Of a DNA stretch of 64,000 bases, positions 50,932 to 60,563 are shown one piece after another. Each line of letters begins with the position of its first letter. The stretch's first letter is position 1. A model generated the notes under the pieces. The model saw only the letters and a list, made by a program, of their open reading frames with translations. It was not told the DNA's origin and did no database searches. The stretch is from Ruminococcaceae bacterium P7. GTDB taxonomy: Bacteria > Bacillota > Clostridia > Oscillospirales > Acutalibacteraceae. Location of the stretch: contig FMUA01000009.1 of assembly GCA_900100595.1 (NCBI GenBank), forward strand, positions 23,071-87,070, written 5' to 3'. A program made the translations under genes and the position numbers.

Positions 50932-50960
50932 TTGACCGCGACGCGATTAAGGGCTATACT
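50932..50960 (+). promoter_or_regulatory. Promoter of tyrS
   Basis: TTGACC (50932-50937), 17 bp, TATACT (50955-50960), 46 bp before the gene. There is no room for a T-box leader. Confidence 0.78.
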
Positions 50961-51006
50961 ATAAAAGGCGCGACGCGCCAGTTCACAAGAAGAAAGGAAT
51001 AGTCAG

Positions 51007-52233
51007 ATGGGTGTATATGAAGAACTCATTGCAAGAGGTCTGATTGCTCAGGTAACAGACGAGGAAGAAATCAGAGAATTAGTGAATTCGGGCAAGGCGG
51101 TATTTTATATCGGCTTCGACCCCACGGCGGACAGCCTGCATGTCGGTCACTTCATGGCGCTCTGCCTGATGAAGCGTCTCCAGATGGCGGGCAACAAGCC
51201 GATCGCTCTTCTCGGCGGCGGCACGGGCATGATCGGCGACCCCTCGGGACGCACCGATATGCGCCAGATGCTCACCAGAGAGCAGATTCAGCACAACGTC
51301 GACTGCTTCAAGAAGCAGATGAGCCGTTTTATCGACTTCTCCGACGGCAAGGCGCTGATGGTCGATAACGCCGAATGGCTGCTTGACCTCAACTACGTGG
51401 AGCTGCTCCGCGAGGTCGGCGCTTGCTTCAGCGTCAACAGAATGCTGACCGCAGAGTGCTACAAGCAGAGACTGGAGAGAGGTCTCAGCTTTTTGGAATT
51501 CAACTATATGATCATGCAGTCCTATGACTTCTACGCCCTCTATCAGAGATACGGCTGCAATATGCAGTTCGGCGGCGACGACCAGTGGAGCAATATGCTC
51601 GGCGGTACCGAGCTGATACGCCGCAAGCTGGGCAAGGACGCCTACGCTATGACCATCAACCTGCTGCTCAATTCCGAGGGCAAGAAGATGGGCAAGACAC
51701 AGTCGGGCGCGGTATGGCTCGACGCGAACAAGACCAGCCCCTACGACTTCTATCAGTACTGGAGAAACATCGACGACGCGGACGTTGTCAAGTGCCTGAA
51801 AATGCTGACCTTCCTGCCGCTCGAGGAGATCGAGGAGCTTGCGAAGCTCGAGGGCAGCGAGATCAACAGGGCGAAGGAGATCCTCGCACACGAGCTGACC
51901 GAGCTGATTCACGGCAAGGAGGAAGCGGACAAGGCGCAGGAGGCGGCGAGAGCGCTCTTCGGCAGCAAGCAGAACACCGACAACATGCCCTCCACCGAGC
52001 TGTCGGCTGACGACGTAGCGGAGGAAGGCGTCGCGATCCTCGACCTGCTCACCAAATGCGCGCTGATTCCCTCCAAGAAAGAGGGCAGACGTTTGATCGA
52101 ACAGGGCGGCATCTCCGTTGACGACGGCAAAATCACCGACGTGAACGCGAAAATCGACCGCGCGGCGTTTGAAAAGGGCTTCGTCGTCATCAAGAAGGGC
52201 AAGAAGGTATTCCACAAGGCGCTTCTGAAATAA
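51007..52233 (+). CDS. tyrS: Tyrosyl-tRNA synthetase
   Basis: 408 residues. The HIGH-type motif is [13 protein letters not shown] and the KMSKS-type motif is KKMGKTQSG. The tyrosine-binding text [22 protein letters not shown] is clear. An S4 RNA-binding domain ends the protein ([20 protein letters not shown]). It charges tRNA-Tyr. The leader of about 120 bp carries only a promoter, so control is not by a T-box here. Confidence 0.97.
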   Translation: MGVYEELIARGLIAQVTDEEEIRELVNSGKAVFYIGFDPTADSLHVGHFMALCLMKRLQMAGNKPIALLGGGTGMIGDPSGRTDMRQMLTREQIQHNVDCFKKQMSRFIDFSDGKALMVDNAEWLLDLNYVELLREVGACFSVNRMLTAECYKQRLERGLSFLEFNYMIMQSYDFYALYQRYGCNMQFGGDDQWSNMLGGTELIRRKLGKDAYAMTINLLLNSEGKKMGKTQSGAVWLDANKTSPYDFYQYWRNIDDADVVKCLKMLTFLPLEEIEELAKLEGSEINRAKEILAHELTELIHGKEEADKAQEAARALFGSKQNTDNMPSTELSADDVAEEGVAILDLLTKCALIPSKKEGRRLIEQGGISVDDGKITDVNAKIDRAAFEKGFVVIKKGKKVFHKALLK

Positions 52234-52285
52234 GGATGTTGGCAGGTTCACTGCTGAAAAATATAAGGAAAGAGGGAAACATCAA

Positions 52286-52717
52286 ATGAAAAAATTTATG
52301 GCTGAATTCAAGGAATTCATCAGCCGCGGCAACGTCATGGATTTGGCGGTCGGCGTTATCATCGGCGGCGCGTTCGGTGCAATTGTCACCTCGCTCTGTA
52401 ATGATATCATCACCCCCGTTATCCAGCTCATCATCAGCAAGGCGCTCGGCGTAGAGTCCATCGACGAGATGACCAAGGTTCTCAACGTCGGTCCCATCGC
52501 GTTCGGCAACTTCATTTCCGCTGTTATCAACTTCCTGATCATGGCGCTCATCATCTTCCTGATGGTCAAGGGTATCAACAAGCTCATGACGCTCAAGAAG
52601 AAGGAGGAGAAGGAAGAAGCTCCCACCACAAAGGTCTGCCCCTACTGCTGCAGCGAAATCGACATCAAGGCGACAAGATGCCCCCACTGCACCAGCGAGC
52701 TCAAGGCAAAAAAATAA
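52286..52717 (+). CDS. mscL: MscL mechanosensitive channel with zinc-ribbon tail
   Basis: 143 residues. The MscL core has FKEFISRGNVMDLAVGVIIG and two membrane helices (about 15-45 and 70-97) with the basic KK cluster after the second. The usual protein ends near residue 110-135; here the tail is a four-Cys zinc ribbon (CPYCCSEIDIKATRCPHC). The channel opens under osmotic downshift. The zinc ribbon on the cytoplasmic side is unusual and could alter gating or bind a partner. Confidence 0.92.
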   Translation: MKKFMAEFKEFISRGNVMDLAVGVIIGGAFGAIVTSLCNDIITPVIQLIISKALGVESIDEMTKVLNVGPIAFGNFISAVINFLIMALIIFLMVKGINKLMTLKKKEEKEEAPTTKVCPYCCSEIDIKATRCPHCTSELKAKK

Positions 52718-52732
52718 TTTACATAACAGCAA

Positions 52733-52764
52733 AAGGTCAACTCTATTCCGAGTTGACCTTTTTT
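52733..52764 (+). terminator. Terminator of mscL
   Basis: AAGGTCAACTC (52733-52743) pairs with GAGTTGACCTT (52750-52760), followed by TTTT. Confidence 0.92.
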
Positions 52765-52850
52765 AAAACGCGTACTTCAGGAATGATGTGTCGGCAGCTG
52801 CACGTTTCCGCGGCAGACGTTCATCGTATCAAACGAATCCCGGTTCTCTG

Positions 52851-53375
52851 TCATAAGCTGAACATTGTCCACAGCGGCGTTTCCGAAAAATAGAGCAGTC
52901 CGAAGCCGATTCCGAACGCCGCTCCGACCAGCACGTCGCGGATAAAATGCGCGCCGGCAAGGATTCTTGACGCGGCGATCAGCGTCGCGATGACCAGCGC
53001 AATTATTCCCAGCGGAATGTTGACCGCGAGAAACGTCATCGCGAGAATATAGGCAGAAGCGGTGTGACGGCTGGGCATACTCTTTCCGACGGTCTTTTTG
53101 TGAAAGACAGAATCCGTGCCGTATTTCTCATACGGACGCTGCTCGTTGATCGCGAGCCGCAGCACCGATACCGTGATCAGCACAAAAAACGGCATGATCG
53201 CGAGATTTGCCCATTCCATGTTCACGCCCATGATGAAAAATTCCGTGACCAGCAAAATGGGGTAGGCGATAAAAAGCACGTTCGGCAACACCTTGTAGAT
53301 AAACCATAGGAACCGATAGGCATTTTGATTGTCGGAAAAGTAGCCCACAGCGGCTAAATAGCGTTCTTTGTTCAT
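52851..53375 (-). CDS. PAP2-family membrane phosphatase
   Basis: 174 residues, about five membrane helices. The three active-site boxes are present: LAINEQRPYE, SMPSRHTASA and SRILAGAHFIRDVLVG. The substrate may be undecaprenyl diphosphate or phosphatidylglycerophosphate. It is encoded alone on the minus strand. Together with uppP it would give a second route to lipid-carrier recycling. Confidence 0.9.
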   Translation of the reverse strand: MNKERYLAAVGYFSDNQNAYRFLWFIYKVLPNVLFIAYPILLVTEFFIMGVNMEWANLAIMPFFVLITVSVLRLAINEQRPYEKYGTDSVFHKKTVGKSMPSRHTASAYILAMTFLAVNIPLGIIALVIATLIAASRILAGAHFIRDVLVGAAFGIGFGLLYFSETPLWTMFSL

Positions 53376-53424
53376 CCCTCATACGTCCTCATGTGATGAT
53401 ACGTCTATTTTACCACATCAATCG

Positions 53425-55260
53425 CTATATTTCAATCTGTACGTTGTATTTCTCAAACCAGTCGTCCAGCTCGATGAGGTACGCCAGAATCTGCGGCGCC
53501 TGCATCAGCTGACCGTACCACGGCTGCGTGATGCTCTCGGGATGTTCGATGATTCCCTCAATCGCCTGCCTGTCGAGCAGCTCGGTGAGGGCATTTTTCT
53601 TTTCGAGAATTTTTCTGACGCGTTTCGCGCACTCCTCAAAGTAAATCGGGTTGTGCGTTTTGGGATAGGGGCTTTTCTTGCGCCATGCGATTTCCTCGGG
53701 AAGAATGCCCTCGAACGCCTTGCGGACGATGCCCTTTTCTCTGCCGCCCCAAGCCTTGAGCTTCCACGGCATGTTGTAGGCGTACTCCACCAATCGGTAG
53801 TCGCAGAACGGCACGCGCACCTCGAGTCCGCTGTACATTGAGCAGCGGTCCTTGCGCTCGAGCAGGCACTGCATGAACCAGTAGAAGTTGAGGAAGAACA
53901 TCTCGCGCATACGGCTGTCGCGCTTGCTGTCGGATGGGAGCTTCGGCGCGAGGGCAATCGTGTCGAGGTAGCGCTGATGGGCGTATTCCTCACCTCTGTC
54001 GAGCACGCCGCCGCGAAGCACCATCCTTCTCACGTCGGAGCTGCGTGACCACGGAAAGCAGTCCTCAAAGAGGATACGCTCATCGTGGTACCACGGATAG
54101 CCGCCGAACAGCTCGTCGGCGCATTCGCCCGAGAGCGCGACCGTGTAGTCCTTCTTGATTTCGCGGCAGAAGAGCAGCAGGGACGCGTCCACGTCGACAT
54201 AGCCGGGCAGATCGCGCGCGGTGACGCTGTCGTACAGCGCGTCGGCAAGCAGGGTGTTGTCGAGTATCACCTCGGTATGGATGGTGTCGGCGCTTTTGAC
54301 CATCTTTTGGATGTATTCCGTGTCGGCGTTCGGCTGAAAGCGGCTCGCCTGAAAATACTGCGCGTTATCGCGGTACTCCACCGAGTAGGTGTGCACCCTG
54401 CCGCGCTTGTTTTCCTTGCTGTAACGCGAGGCGGTCTGCACGATGATACTGCTGTCCAGCCCGCCCGAGAGGAACAGGCACAGCGGCACGTCGCTGACCA
54501 GCTGCCGCTGAATCGCGTCGGTCAGCAGACAGCGCGTCTTTTCGATGGTTTCCTTTTCGCAGTCGGTGTGCTCGCGCGCCTCGATCGAGAAATAGGTTCT
54601 CCGTGTGAGCCTGCCGCTTTTGTAGACGGCGCATTCGCCCGGATTCAGCTCAAACACGCCCTTGAACACGCCGCAGGACGGCGTGCGTGCGGGTCCGAGG
54701 AAGAAGATCTCATTCAGTCCCTGCTCGTCGATGATCGGCTTTACAACGCCGCTCGCGAGCAGGGCTTTGATTTCGGAGCCGAAAATCAGTCCGCCGTTGT
54801 ATTCGCAGTAAAACAGCGGCTTCACGCCGATTTTGTCGCGGCAGAGAAAGACAGAGCGGTCGCGCGTATTGAACACCGCGAACGCGAAAATGCCGTTGAG
54901 CCGCTCGGGACAGCGTTCGCCGTACTTGATAAAGGTTTTGAGCACGACCTCGGTGTCGCTGTGACCGCGGAAATGAAAGCCGTCGGCTTTCAGCTCCTCG
55001 CGCAGCTCGTCGGTGTTGTATAGCTCGCCGTTGTAGACGATGACATACGTCGTGTCGCCGTGCCGCGCCGACATCGGCTGCTTGCCGTTTTCCTTGTCAA
55101 TGACGATCAGGCGGCGGTGAATCAGCGCGGTGTCCCCGTTGATGTAAATGCCGTTTTCGTCGGGTCCGCGGCGTTCGAGCGTCCGCGACATCGCGCTCAG
55201 CGTTTTGACCCTGTCGGGCATCTGACAGCCCGTTTCTATCCAGCCTGCAATTCCGCACAT
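53425..55260 (-). CDS. asnB: Asparagine synthase (glutamine-hydrolysing)
   Basis: 611 residues. It starts MCGIAGW, leaving Cys2 as the glutaminase nucleophile, with RRLIVIDKENGKQPM and YNGELYN in the N-terminal amidotransferase domain. The C-terminal synthase domain has the ATP loop CLFLSGGLDSSII and CADELFGGYPWYHDE. It makes Asn from Asp, ATP and Gln; some paralogues amidate peptidoglycan. It is transcribed apart from the YlbJ-like gene 13 bp upstream on the same strand, which may share its message. Confidence 0.95.
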   Translation of the reverse strand: MCGIAGWIETGCQMPDRVKTLSAMSRTLERRGPDENGIYINGDTALIHRRLIVIDKENGKQPMSARHGDTTYVIVYNGELYNTDELREELKADGFHFRGHSDTEVVLKTFIKYGERCPERLNGIFAFAVFNTRDRSVFLCRDKIGVKPLFYCEYNGGLIFGSEIKALLASGVVKPIIDEQGLNEIFFLGPARTPSCGVFKGVFELNPGECAVYKSGRLTRRTYFSIEAREHTDCEKETIEKTRCLLTDAIQRQLVSDVPLCLFLSGGLDSSIIVQTASRYSKENKRGRVHTYSVEYRDNAQYFQASRFQPNADTEYIQKMVKSADTIHTEVILDNTLLADALYDSVTARDLPGYVDVDASLLLFCREIKKDYTVALSGECADELFGGYPWYHDERILFEDCFPWSRSSDVRRMVLRGGVLDRGEEYAHQRYLDTIALAPKLPSDSKRDSRMREMFFLNFYWFMQCLLERKDRCSMYSGLEVRVPFCDYRLVEYAYNMPWKLKAWGGREKGIVRKAFEGILPEEIAWRKKSPYPKTHNPIYFEECAKRVRKILEKKNALTELLDRQAIEGIIEHPESITQPWYGQLMQAPQILAYLIELDDWFEKYNVQIEI

Positions 55261-55273
55261 AAAGAATCCTCCG

Positions 55274-56320
55274 TTACTGTTTTTTGAATGTGAACAAAAA
55301 GCCGACCGCTACCGTCAGCAGCGCCGCTCCCGAGAGGACGCTCCCGCCGTAAAAACCCGCCTGCGTGACGTCCGCGGTCGAAAAGACAGCCACCTCCCTG
55401 CCGAAAAGCATCATTCCCAGGTGGGTGAAAAGCGCCGTCAGACCGCCCTGAACAAAGCGGACGGCGAAGAACAGCAGCTTGTGGGCGGCAAGCTCGCGCA
55501 GCGCGGCGAAAATCTGGAAGTGGACGCAAAGTCCGCCGAAGCCGACCGCGAACGCGGTCATCGTCAGCGGAAAGCCACTCTGCAGACGGCACACGCCCGT
55601 GCTCACGTCGAGCAGCGAGAGCAGGATCTCGCTTTCGTCACACGCGGGCAGCAGCTCCTCGCAGATACCCGTGAACGCTGCGAACAGCACCACCAGACCG
55701 CAGATCGCCGCCATGCCTGCCGAAGCGTCGCGCGTCGCCTCTACCAAGGCGGCGGAAAACGGCTGCGTGACGATTCTTAATTCTTTTTCGGAATTATCAC
55801 TGATTTTGCCGCCGATTATCCGCAGCGCGATGCCCGAGAGTATCACCGCGAGCACCTGCGAACACAGCAAAATCAAGCCGATTTCCTCGCTGCCGTACAG
55901 CGCGCTTCCCACGAAGCTGATCAGAAACGCGGGACCCGAACCGACGCAGAACAGGGCGGCACGCTCCGCTTGTTTACGGCTGACCTGACCGCCGATGTAA
56001 AGATCGGCGATCGCTCTTGCGCCGACGGGATATCCTCCGACAAGTGAGAGGAGCACTACAGGCGCGAACGCGCCGCTCAGCCCGAACAGCACGCGCGTCG
56101 GCTTTTCAAGCAGCCGACCGATGCGGCGGCAAAGCCCTGTTCTGACGGTAAGACCGCTCAGCGCCATCATCGGAAAAAGAGAGGGCGTCAGCACGCGCAG
56201 GCACAGCTCCAAGCCCTTTGCCGCGCCGTCCTTGCACTTCGGTGAAAAGACCAGCGCCGCTGCGCAGAGAGCGAGCGTCAGGACAGCGGTCAGGGCGGTT
56301 TTTCCTCTGTGAAGAGTCAT
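55274..56320 (-). CDS. YlbJ-like sporulation membrane protein (nucleoside-recognition domain)
   Basis: 348 residues from ATG 56320, which has GGTGATG upstream; the frame is open to 56380 but that would overlap the divergent promoter. About eight membrane helices. The motif LVGGYPVGARAIADLYIGGQ and VGSGPAFLISFVGS mark the Gate/nucleoside-recognition domain of YlbJ, a sigma-E-dependent protein of the forespore envelope. It is divergent from yqfC, so the spore genes lie back to back. Confidence 0.8.
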   Translation of the reverse strand: MTLHRGKTALTAVLTLALCAAALVFSPKCKDGAAKGLELCLRVLTPSLFPMMALSGLTVRTGLCRRIGRLLEKPTRVLFGLSGAFAPVVLLSLVGGYPVGARAIADLYIGGQVSRKQAERAALFCVGSGPAFLISFVGSALYGSEEIGLILLCSQVLAVILSGIALRIIGGKISDNSEKELRIVTQPFSAALVEATRDASAGMAAICGLVVLFAAFTGICEELLPACDESEILLSLLDVSTGVCRLQSGFPLTMTAFAVGFGGLCVHFQIFAALRELAAHKLLFFAVRFVQGGLTALFTHLGMMLFGREVAVFSTADVTQAGFYGGSVLSGAALLTVAVGFLFTFKKQ

Positions 56321-56331
56321 TGGCATCACCG

Positions 56332-56361
56332 ATAATATATATGACGTCCGCCGCATAAATA
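56332..56361 (+). promoter_or_regulatory. Sigma-E-like promoter of yqfC-yqfD
   Basis: ATAATATA (56332-56339), 14 bp, CATAAATA (56354-56361), close to the Bacillus sigma-E pattern ATAATATT-N14-CATACAAT. It lies 35 bp before yqfC. Confidence 0.6.
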
Positions 56362-56395
56362 TTATTAGCCTATGATTCAAGGGGAGAGTGACAAC

Positions 56396-56641
56396 ATGAA
56401 AAAACCGTCGACCGCGCTCATGCCCGACCTCGGCAGCGCGCCGCTGCTCGAGATGGTCGGCAACCGCCGCGTCACCGTGGAGGGTTCCACGGGGATTTTG
56501 CTCTATGAAACAAGCAACATCAAAATCAATACCGCCCGTATGGTGCTGTCCTTCGAGGGCAGAGGGCTGAGCGTGCGCTGTGTCTCCGGTTCCTGTGTGG
56601 AGCTGAGCGGCTTCATCACAAAAATCGAATTTCTGAGCTGA
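56396..56641 (+). CDS. yqfC: YqfC-family sporulation protein
   Basis: 81 residues from ATG 56396 (GGGGAG 9 bp upstream). The text VGNRRVTVEGSTGILLYETS, then IKINTARMVLSFEGRGLSV, is typical of the YabP/YqfC family. In Bacillus it lies just before yqfD and is under sigma-E control, as seen here. Exact role in the spore coat or envelope is not settled. Confidence 0.92.
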   Translation: MKKPSTALMPDLGSAPLLEMVGNRRVTVEGSTGILLYETSNIKINTARMVLSFEGRGLSVRCVSGSCVELSGFITKIEFLS

Positions 56642-56648
56642 GGTGCCT

Positions 56649-57830
56649 ATGATCGTTCTATCTTTTCTGCGGTTCTGCAGGGGCTACGTGACCTTCACCG
56701 CGAAGGGCAGGTTCCCCGAACGCTTGCTCAATCTCGCCGCGGGCAGAGGGATTAATCTGTGGAATCCGCAGCCTGTCGCGGGCGGTATCACGGGTGCGAT
56801 GTCGGTTTCCGATTATAAGCGCGTGCGTCCGCTGGCAAGACGCTCCAAATGCGTGCTCCGTATTGAGAAGAAGCGCGGAGTGCCGTTCTTTCTGCGCAGA
56901 TGCAGGGGCAGGGCAGGGATTCCCGTCGGAGCGGTGCTGGGTGCGCTGCTGATCGTCTTTCTCTCGCAGTTCATCTGGTCGCTGCGCATTGTGGGCGCCG
57001 ATAACCTCAGCGAGACCAAGGTGCGAGAATGCCTCGCGGAAAACGGCATTTCGGTCGGTATCTATAAGGGCGACATCGACGTCGACAAAATCGAGCGCGA
57101 CACGCTGATGCAGCTCGACGACATCCGCTGGCTGAGCGTCAATCTGCTCGGCTGCACCGCCGATATCGAGGTCAGCGAAAAGGCGAAAAAGCCCGATATC
57201 ATGAGCCTGCAGCCCTGCAACATCAAGGCGAGGGAGGACGGCGTGATCACGTCGGTCAAGGCACGCGGGGGCTTCGCGGAGGTCAAGGAGGGCAGCGGCG
57301 TGGTCAAGGGCGATCTGCTCGTCAGCGGCGTGAAGATGTCAAAGCTCGATACGCCGCAGTTCGTCCACGCCGACGCGGAGGTGATGGCGGATATTTATTC
57401 CGAAAGAGAATTAAAAATCCCGTGCCGATACTCTTATATTTCTATTTCGGAAAATAAAACGGAGCGCAGCCGTTTAAAACTCTTTCATCGGGAGTTTCCC
57501 GTGAGCCTGTCCTTCTTCGGCTGTGAAAACGCCGCCTATTCCGAGCGTGAGCAAACGCTCTGTCTGGACGATACCCTGCTGCCGCTGTCCGTCAGGACAG
57601 AGACCGAGTACGCGCTCGCAGAGAGCACCGTCAGTCTGAATACGGAGCAGGCGCAGCAGATTTTCCGCAATGCCGAGCTGCTCTACGAGGTATTCGAGCG
57701 TCCTGCGGGCGCGGTCAAGCAGCGGAGATTGACCGTCAGCGAGGAGGACGGGGCGTATGTCTGTCATTTCTCCTGTGTTTTTAATGAAAATATCGCAGAA
57801 CCCGTCGAATTTAGCGTGACAGAGGGCTAG
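56649..57830 (+). CDS. yqfD: YqfD sporulation protein
   Basis: 393 residues from ATG 56649 (GAGGTG upstream). The N-terminal domain (GYVTFTAKGRFPERLLNLAA) precedes one membrane helix at about 90-112. The extracytoplasmic domain has VGADNLSETKVRECLAENGI and a conserved LLVSGVK region. It is needed for the mother-cell stage of sporulation in Bacillus. It overlaps the ribosome site of yqfC's end and is certainly co-expressed with it. Confidence 0.92.
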   Translation: MIVLSFLRFCRGYVTFTAKGRFPERLLNLAAGRGINLWNPQPVAGGITGAMSVSDYKRVRPLARRSKCVLRIEKKRGVPFFLRRCRGRAGIPVGAVLGALLIVFLSQFIWSLRIVGADNLSETKVRECLAENGISVGIYKGDIDVDKIERDTLMQLDDIRWLSVNLLGCTADIEVSEKAKKPDIMSLQPCNIKAREDGVITSVKARGGFAEVKEGSGVVKGDLLVSGVKMSKLDTPQFVHADAEVMADIYSERELKIPCRYSYISISENKTERSRLKLFHREFPVSLSFFGCENAAYSEREQTLCLDDTLLPLSVRTETEYALAESTVSLNTEQAQQIFRNAELLYEVFERPAGAVKQRRLTVSEEDGAYVCHFSCVFNENIAEPVEFSVTEG

Positions 57831-57870
57831 AAATATGATATAATCGAGGAAACAAGAGAGGGGGATTCAG

Positions 57871-58641
57871 ATGCGAATAATGTGTATCGGCGACGTGGTG
57901 GGCAGCGTAGGCTGCCGTTTCCTGCGCGACAGGCTGCCGTCCGTCAAGCGCTTCAACGGCGTCGACCTGGTGATTTGCAACGGAGAAAATTCCGCCGACG
58001 GCAACGGTATGACCGCAGTGTCGGCGCACTATCTTTTTGACAGCGGCGTGGACGCGATCACGCTCGGCAATCATGCCTTCCGCCGTCAGGAGGTCTACGG
58101 GATGCTCGACGAGAACCCGTTCATCGTCCGTCCCGCGAACTTTCCCGACAGGGTACCGGGAAAGGGCATCATCAACCTCGACATGGGCAGGCGGATCGTC
58201 ACCATCATCAACCTCATGGGCAACATGGGGATGGACGACGGGCTGGAAAACGCCTTCGACTGCGCCGACAGGCTGCTCGAGCAGGCAGAGAGCAAGATCA
58301 TCCTGCTCGACTTCCACGCCGAGACAACCAGCGAAAAACGCGCGCTGGGCTATTATCTCGACGGCAGAGTCTCGGCGGTATTCGGCACGCACACCCATGT
58401 CCAGACCTCGGACGCGCAGGTGCTGCCGAACGGCACGGGCTATATCACCGACCTCGGCATGACGGGCACCATCCACTCCGTCCTCGGCGTCAAGACGGAC
58501 ATCATCATCAACCGCTTCCGCACCAAGCTTCCCGCAAGGTTTGAGCTTGCCGACGGCGCGTGCCGTCTGGAGGCGGCGCTGTTTGAAATTGATGACAAAA
58601 ACGGCAAGTGCCTGAATGCCGAAAGTATGCGGATTGAGTAA
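57871..58641 (+). CDS. ymdB: YmdB-family metallophosphoesterase
   Basis: 256 residues. The motifs MCIGDVVGSVGC, ICNGENSADGNGM, TLGNHAF, DFHAETTSEKRALGYYLDGR and FGTHTHVQTSDAQ give the two-metal site of the YmdB group, cyclic-nucleotide phosphodiesterases with roles in biofilm and sporulation decisions. A TATAAT at 57838 suits a promoter. It is monocistronic as far as I can see. Confidence 0.95.
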   Translation: MRIMCIGDVVGSVGCRFLRDRLPSVKRFNGVDLVICNGENSADGNGMTAVSAHYLFDSGVDAITLGNHAFRRQEVYGMLDENPFIVRPANFPDRVPGKGIINLDMGRRIVTIINLMGNMGMDDGLENAFDCADRLLEQAESKIILLDFHAETTSEKRALGYYLDGRVSAVFGTHTHVQTSDAQVLPNGTGYITDLGMTGTIHSVLGVKTDIIINRFRTKLPARFELADGACRLEAALFEIDDKNGKCLNAESMRIE

Positions 58642-58831
58642 TAAAGACGGGCAATTCCCGGCATTTTTGTTTTGTCCGCAAAAAAATCATTTTTTTGTCA
58701 TTTATATTTGATTTGACTATTGAAAAATTGGCGGAAAGCCTGTATAATAGTTGTGTTTGATAATGGCAGTGCCGCGCGTGGCGGACGTTGCCGATATGCT
58801 TTTCAGATTTCAAAAAGGACGTGCAGTAATT

Positions 58832-60481
58832 ATGATTAACGGCGAGATGCTAAAGCAGGCGATTATTTCCGGCGCTCACAACATCAGCGCGCAGAAAAAT
58901 CACATCAACGATCTCAATATCTTCCCTGTGCCCGACGGCGATACAGGTACCAATATGTCCATGACCGTAATGGCTGCTGCCAAGGCGCTCGAGGAATACG
59001 ACGGAACCAACGCGGGCGAGGTTGCGGAAATTGCCGCAAAAGCGATGCTCAGAGGCGCCAGAGGCAACTCGGGCGTTATCACCTCCATTCTGTTCAGAGG
59101 CTTCGGACAGGGGCTGAAGGACATGGAGGAGGTCAACGGCAAGAATATTGCCGCCGCTCTCGGAATCGGCGTAGATGCCGCCTACAAGGCTGTCACCAAG
59201 CCTGCGGAGGGCACGATTCTCACCGTAGCAAGAATGGCGTATGAGGCGGGCGTTGAGGCTTCCAAGGAGAACCACGATGCGCTTGCCGTATGGCAGACCA
59301 TCGTCAACAAGGCGAACGACGCGCTGGCTCTCACTCCCGAGCTGCTCCCCGTACTCAAAAAGGCGGGCGTAGTTGACGCGGGCGGCAAGGGTCTGTGCAC
59401 CATCTTCGAGGGTATGCTCGCAACCTTCAAGGACGGCGAGGTCATTCCCTATGACGAGAGCCCCGAGGTGACCGTCGATAACTTTGACAGCGCCGCCGCC
59501 GAGTTCGACGACGACATCGAATTCACCTACTGCACCGAGTTTATCGTCGGCAGAGACCCCGAGATCGAAACCGATCCCGAGGAGCTGCGCGACTTCCTCA
59601 AGACCATCGGCGACTGCGTCGTCGTGGTCAATGACGACGAGATCATCAAGGTTCACGTCCACACCGAGATTCCCGGCAACGCTTTGTCAAAGGGTCTCGA
59701 GTTCGGTCAGCTGCTCACCGTCAAGGTCGAGAACATGAAGGAGCAGCACAAGAACGCCAAGAAGTCCAGAAAGCCTCCCAAGGCGAAGCCCGAGGCGCTG
59801 ACCTTTGCCGAGCCGACCGAGCAGTTCGGCTTTGTCGCTGTCGCGGCAGGCGAGGGCGTCAAGAACCTCTTTATGGAGCTGGGCTGCACCCACGTCGTAT
59901 CGGGCGGTCAGAGCATGAACCCCAGCACCGACGACATCTATGAGGCGATCCTCGCGACTCCCGCCAAGAACGTCATCGTGCTGCCTAACAATAAGAACAT
60001 CATCCTCGCGGCGGAGCAGACCATTCCGATGGTCAATGACAGAAACGTCGTCATCGTGCCCACCAGAACCATTCCGCAGGGCATGACCGCGATGCTCAAC
60101 TTCGACCCCGAGATCTCAGCCGAGAGCAACGCCCAGCTGATGATCGACGCGGCTCACGCGGTCGGCACGGGTCTTGTCACCTTTGCGGCGCGCAACAGTG
60201 AGTTCGGCGGCAGGAAGATCAAGGAGGGCGACATCATCGCTCTCGAGAACGGCAAGCTCACCATCACCGAGAAGAGTCCCGTCAAGGCGGTCGTCAAGCT
60301 CGCGAAGAGCATGGTGACCCGTGACACCGCTTTCCTCACCCTGATTGCGGGCGAAGAGATCGAGGAGGAGGACGCGCAGAAGGCGTTTGACGAGCTTCAG
60401 GATAAGTTCGGCTCCCGCTGCGACATCTCTCTCGTCAGAGGCGACCAGCCCGTTTACTACTTCATTCTCAGCGTAGAATAA
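58832..60481 (+). CDS. FakA/YloV-like DAK-domain kinase
   Basis: 549 residues from ATG 58832 (AAAGGAC upstream). The N-terminal DhaL/Dak2 ATP domain has LNIFPVPDGDTGTNMSMT and RGARGNSGVITSILFRGFG; a middle Asp/Glu-rich hinge and a C-terminal DegV-like half follow (VVSGGQSMNPSTDDIYEAI). FakA phosphorylates fatty acids bound to a FakB partner. No FakB gene lies in this window. It is followed by recG, a common order in Firmicutes. Confidence 0.92.
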   Translation: MINGEMLKQAIISGAHNISAQKNHINDLNIFPVPDGDTGTNMSMTVMAAAKALEEYDGTNAGEVAEIAAKAMLRGARGNSGVITSILFRGFGQGLKDMEEVNGKNIAAALGIGVDAAYKAVTKPAEGTILTVARMAYEAGVEASKENHDALAVWQTIVNKANDALALTPELLPVLKKAGVVDAGGKGLCTIFEGMLATFKDGEVIPYDESPEVTVDNFDSAAAEFDDDIEFTYCTEFIVGRDPEIETDPEELRDFLKTIGDCVVVVNDDEIIKVHVHTEIPGNALSKGLEFGQLLTVKVENMKEQHKNAKKSRKPPKAKPEALTFAEPTEQFGFVAVAAGEGVKNLFMELGCTHVVSGGQSMNPSTDDIYEAILATPAKNVIVLPNNKNIILAAEQTIPMVNDRNVVIVPTRTIPQGMTAMLNFDPEISAESNAQLMIDAAHAVGTGLVTFAARNSEFGGRKIKEGDIIALENGKLTITEKSPVKAVVKLAKSMVTRDTAFLTLIAGEEIEEEDAQKAFDELQDKFGSRCDISLVRGDQPVYYFILSVE

Positions 60482-60498
60482 TTCAACAGAACACATTG

Positions 60499-60551
60499 CG
60501 GTCAGTGGTCAGTGGTCAGACAAATGCCACGCCACTGACCGATTTTTATTT
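60499..60551 (+). terminator. Terminator between the FakA-like gene and recG
   Basis: CGGTCAGTGG (60499-60508) pairs with CCACTGACCG (60532-60541), followed by ATTTTTATTT. The loop contains two more partial copies of the same words (GGTCAGTGGTCAG). It leaves recG to rely on readthrough or its own promoter. Confidence 0.75.
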
Positions 60552-60563
60552 CTAATCTTGCTT

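Noticed and set aside
50889..51006. T-box riboswitch before tyrS
   Set aside because: The leader after the promoter is under 50 nt and lacks the T-box sequence and specifier stem.
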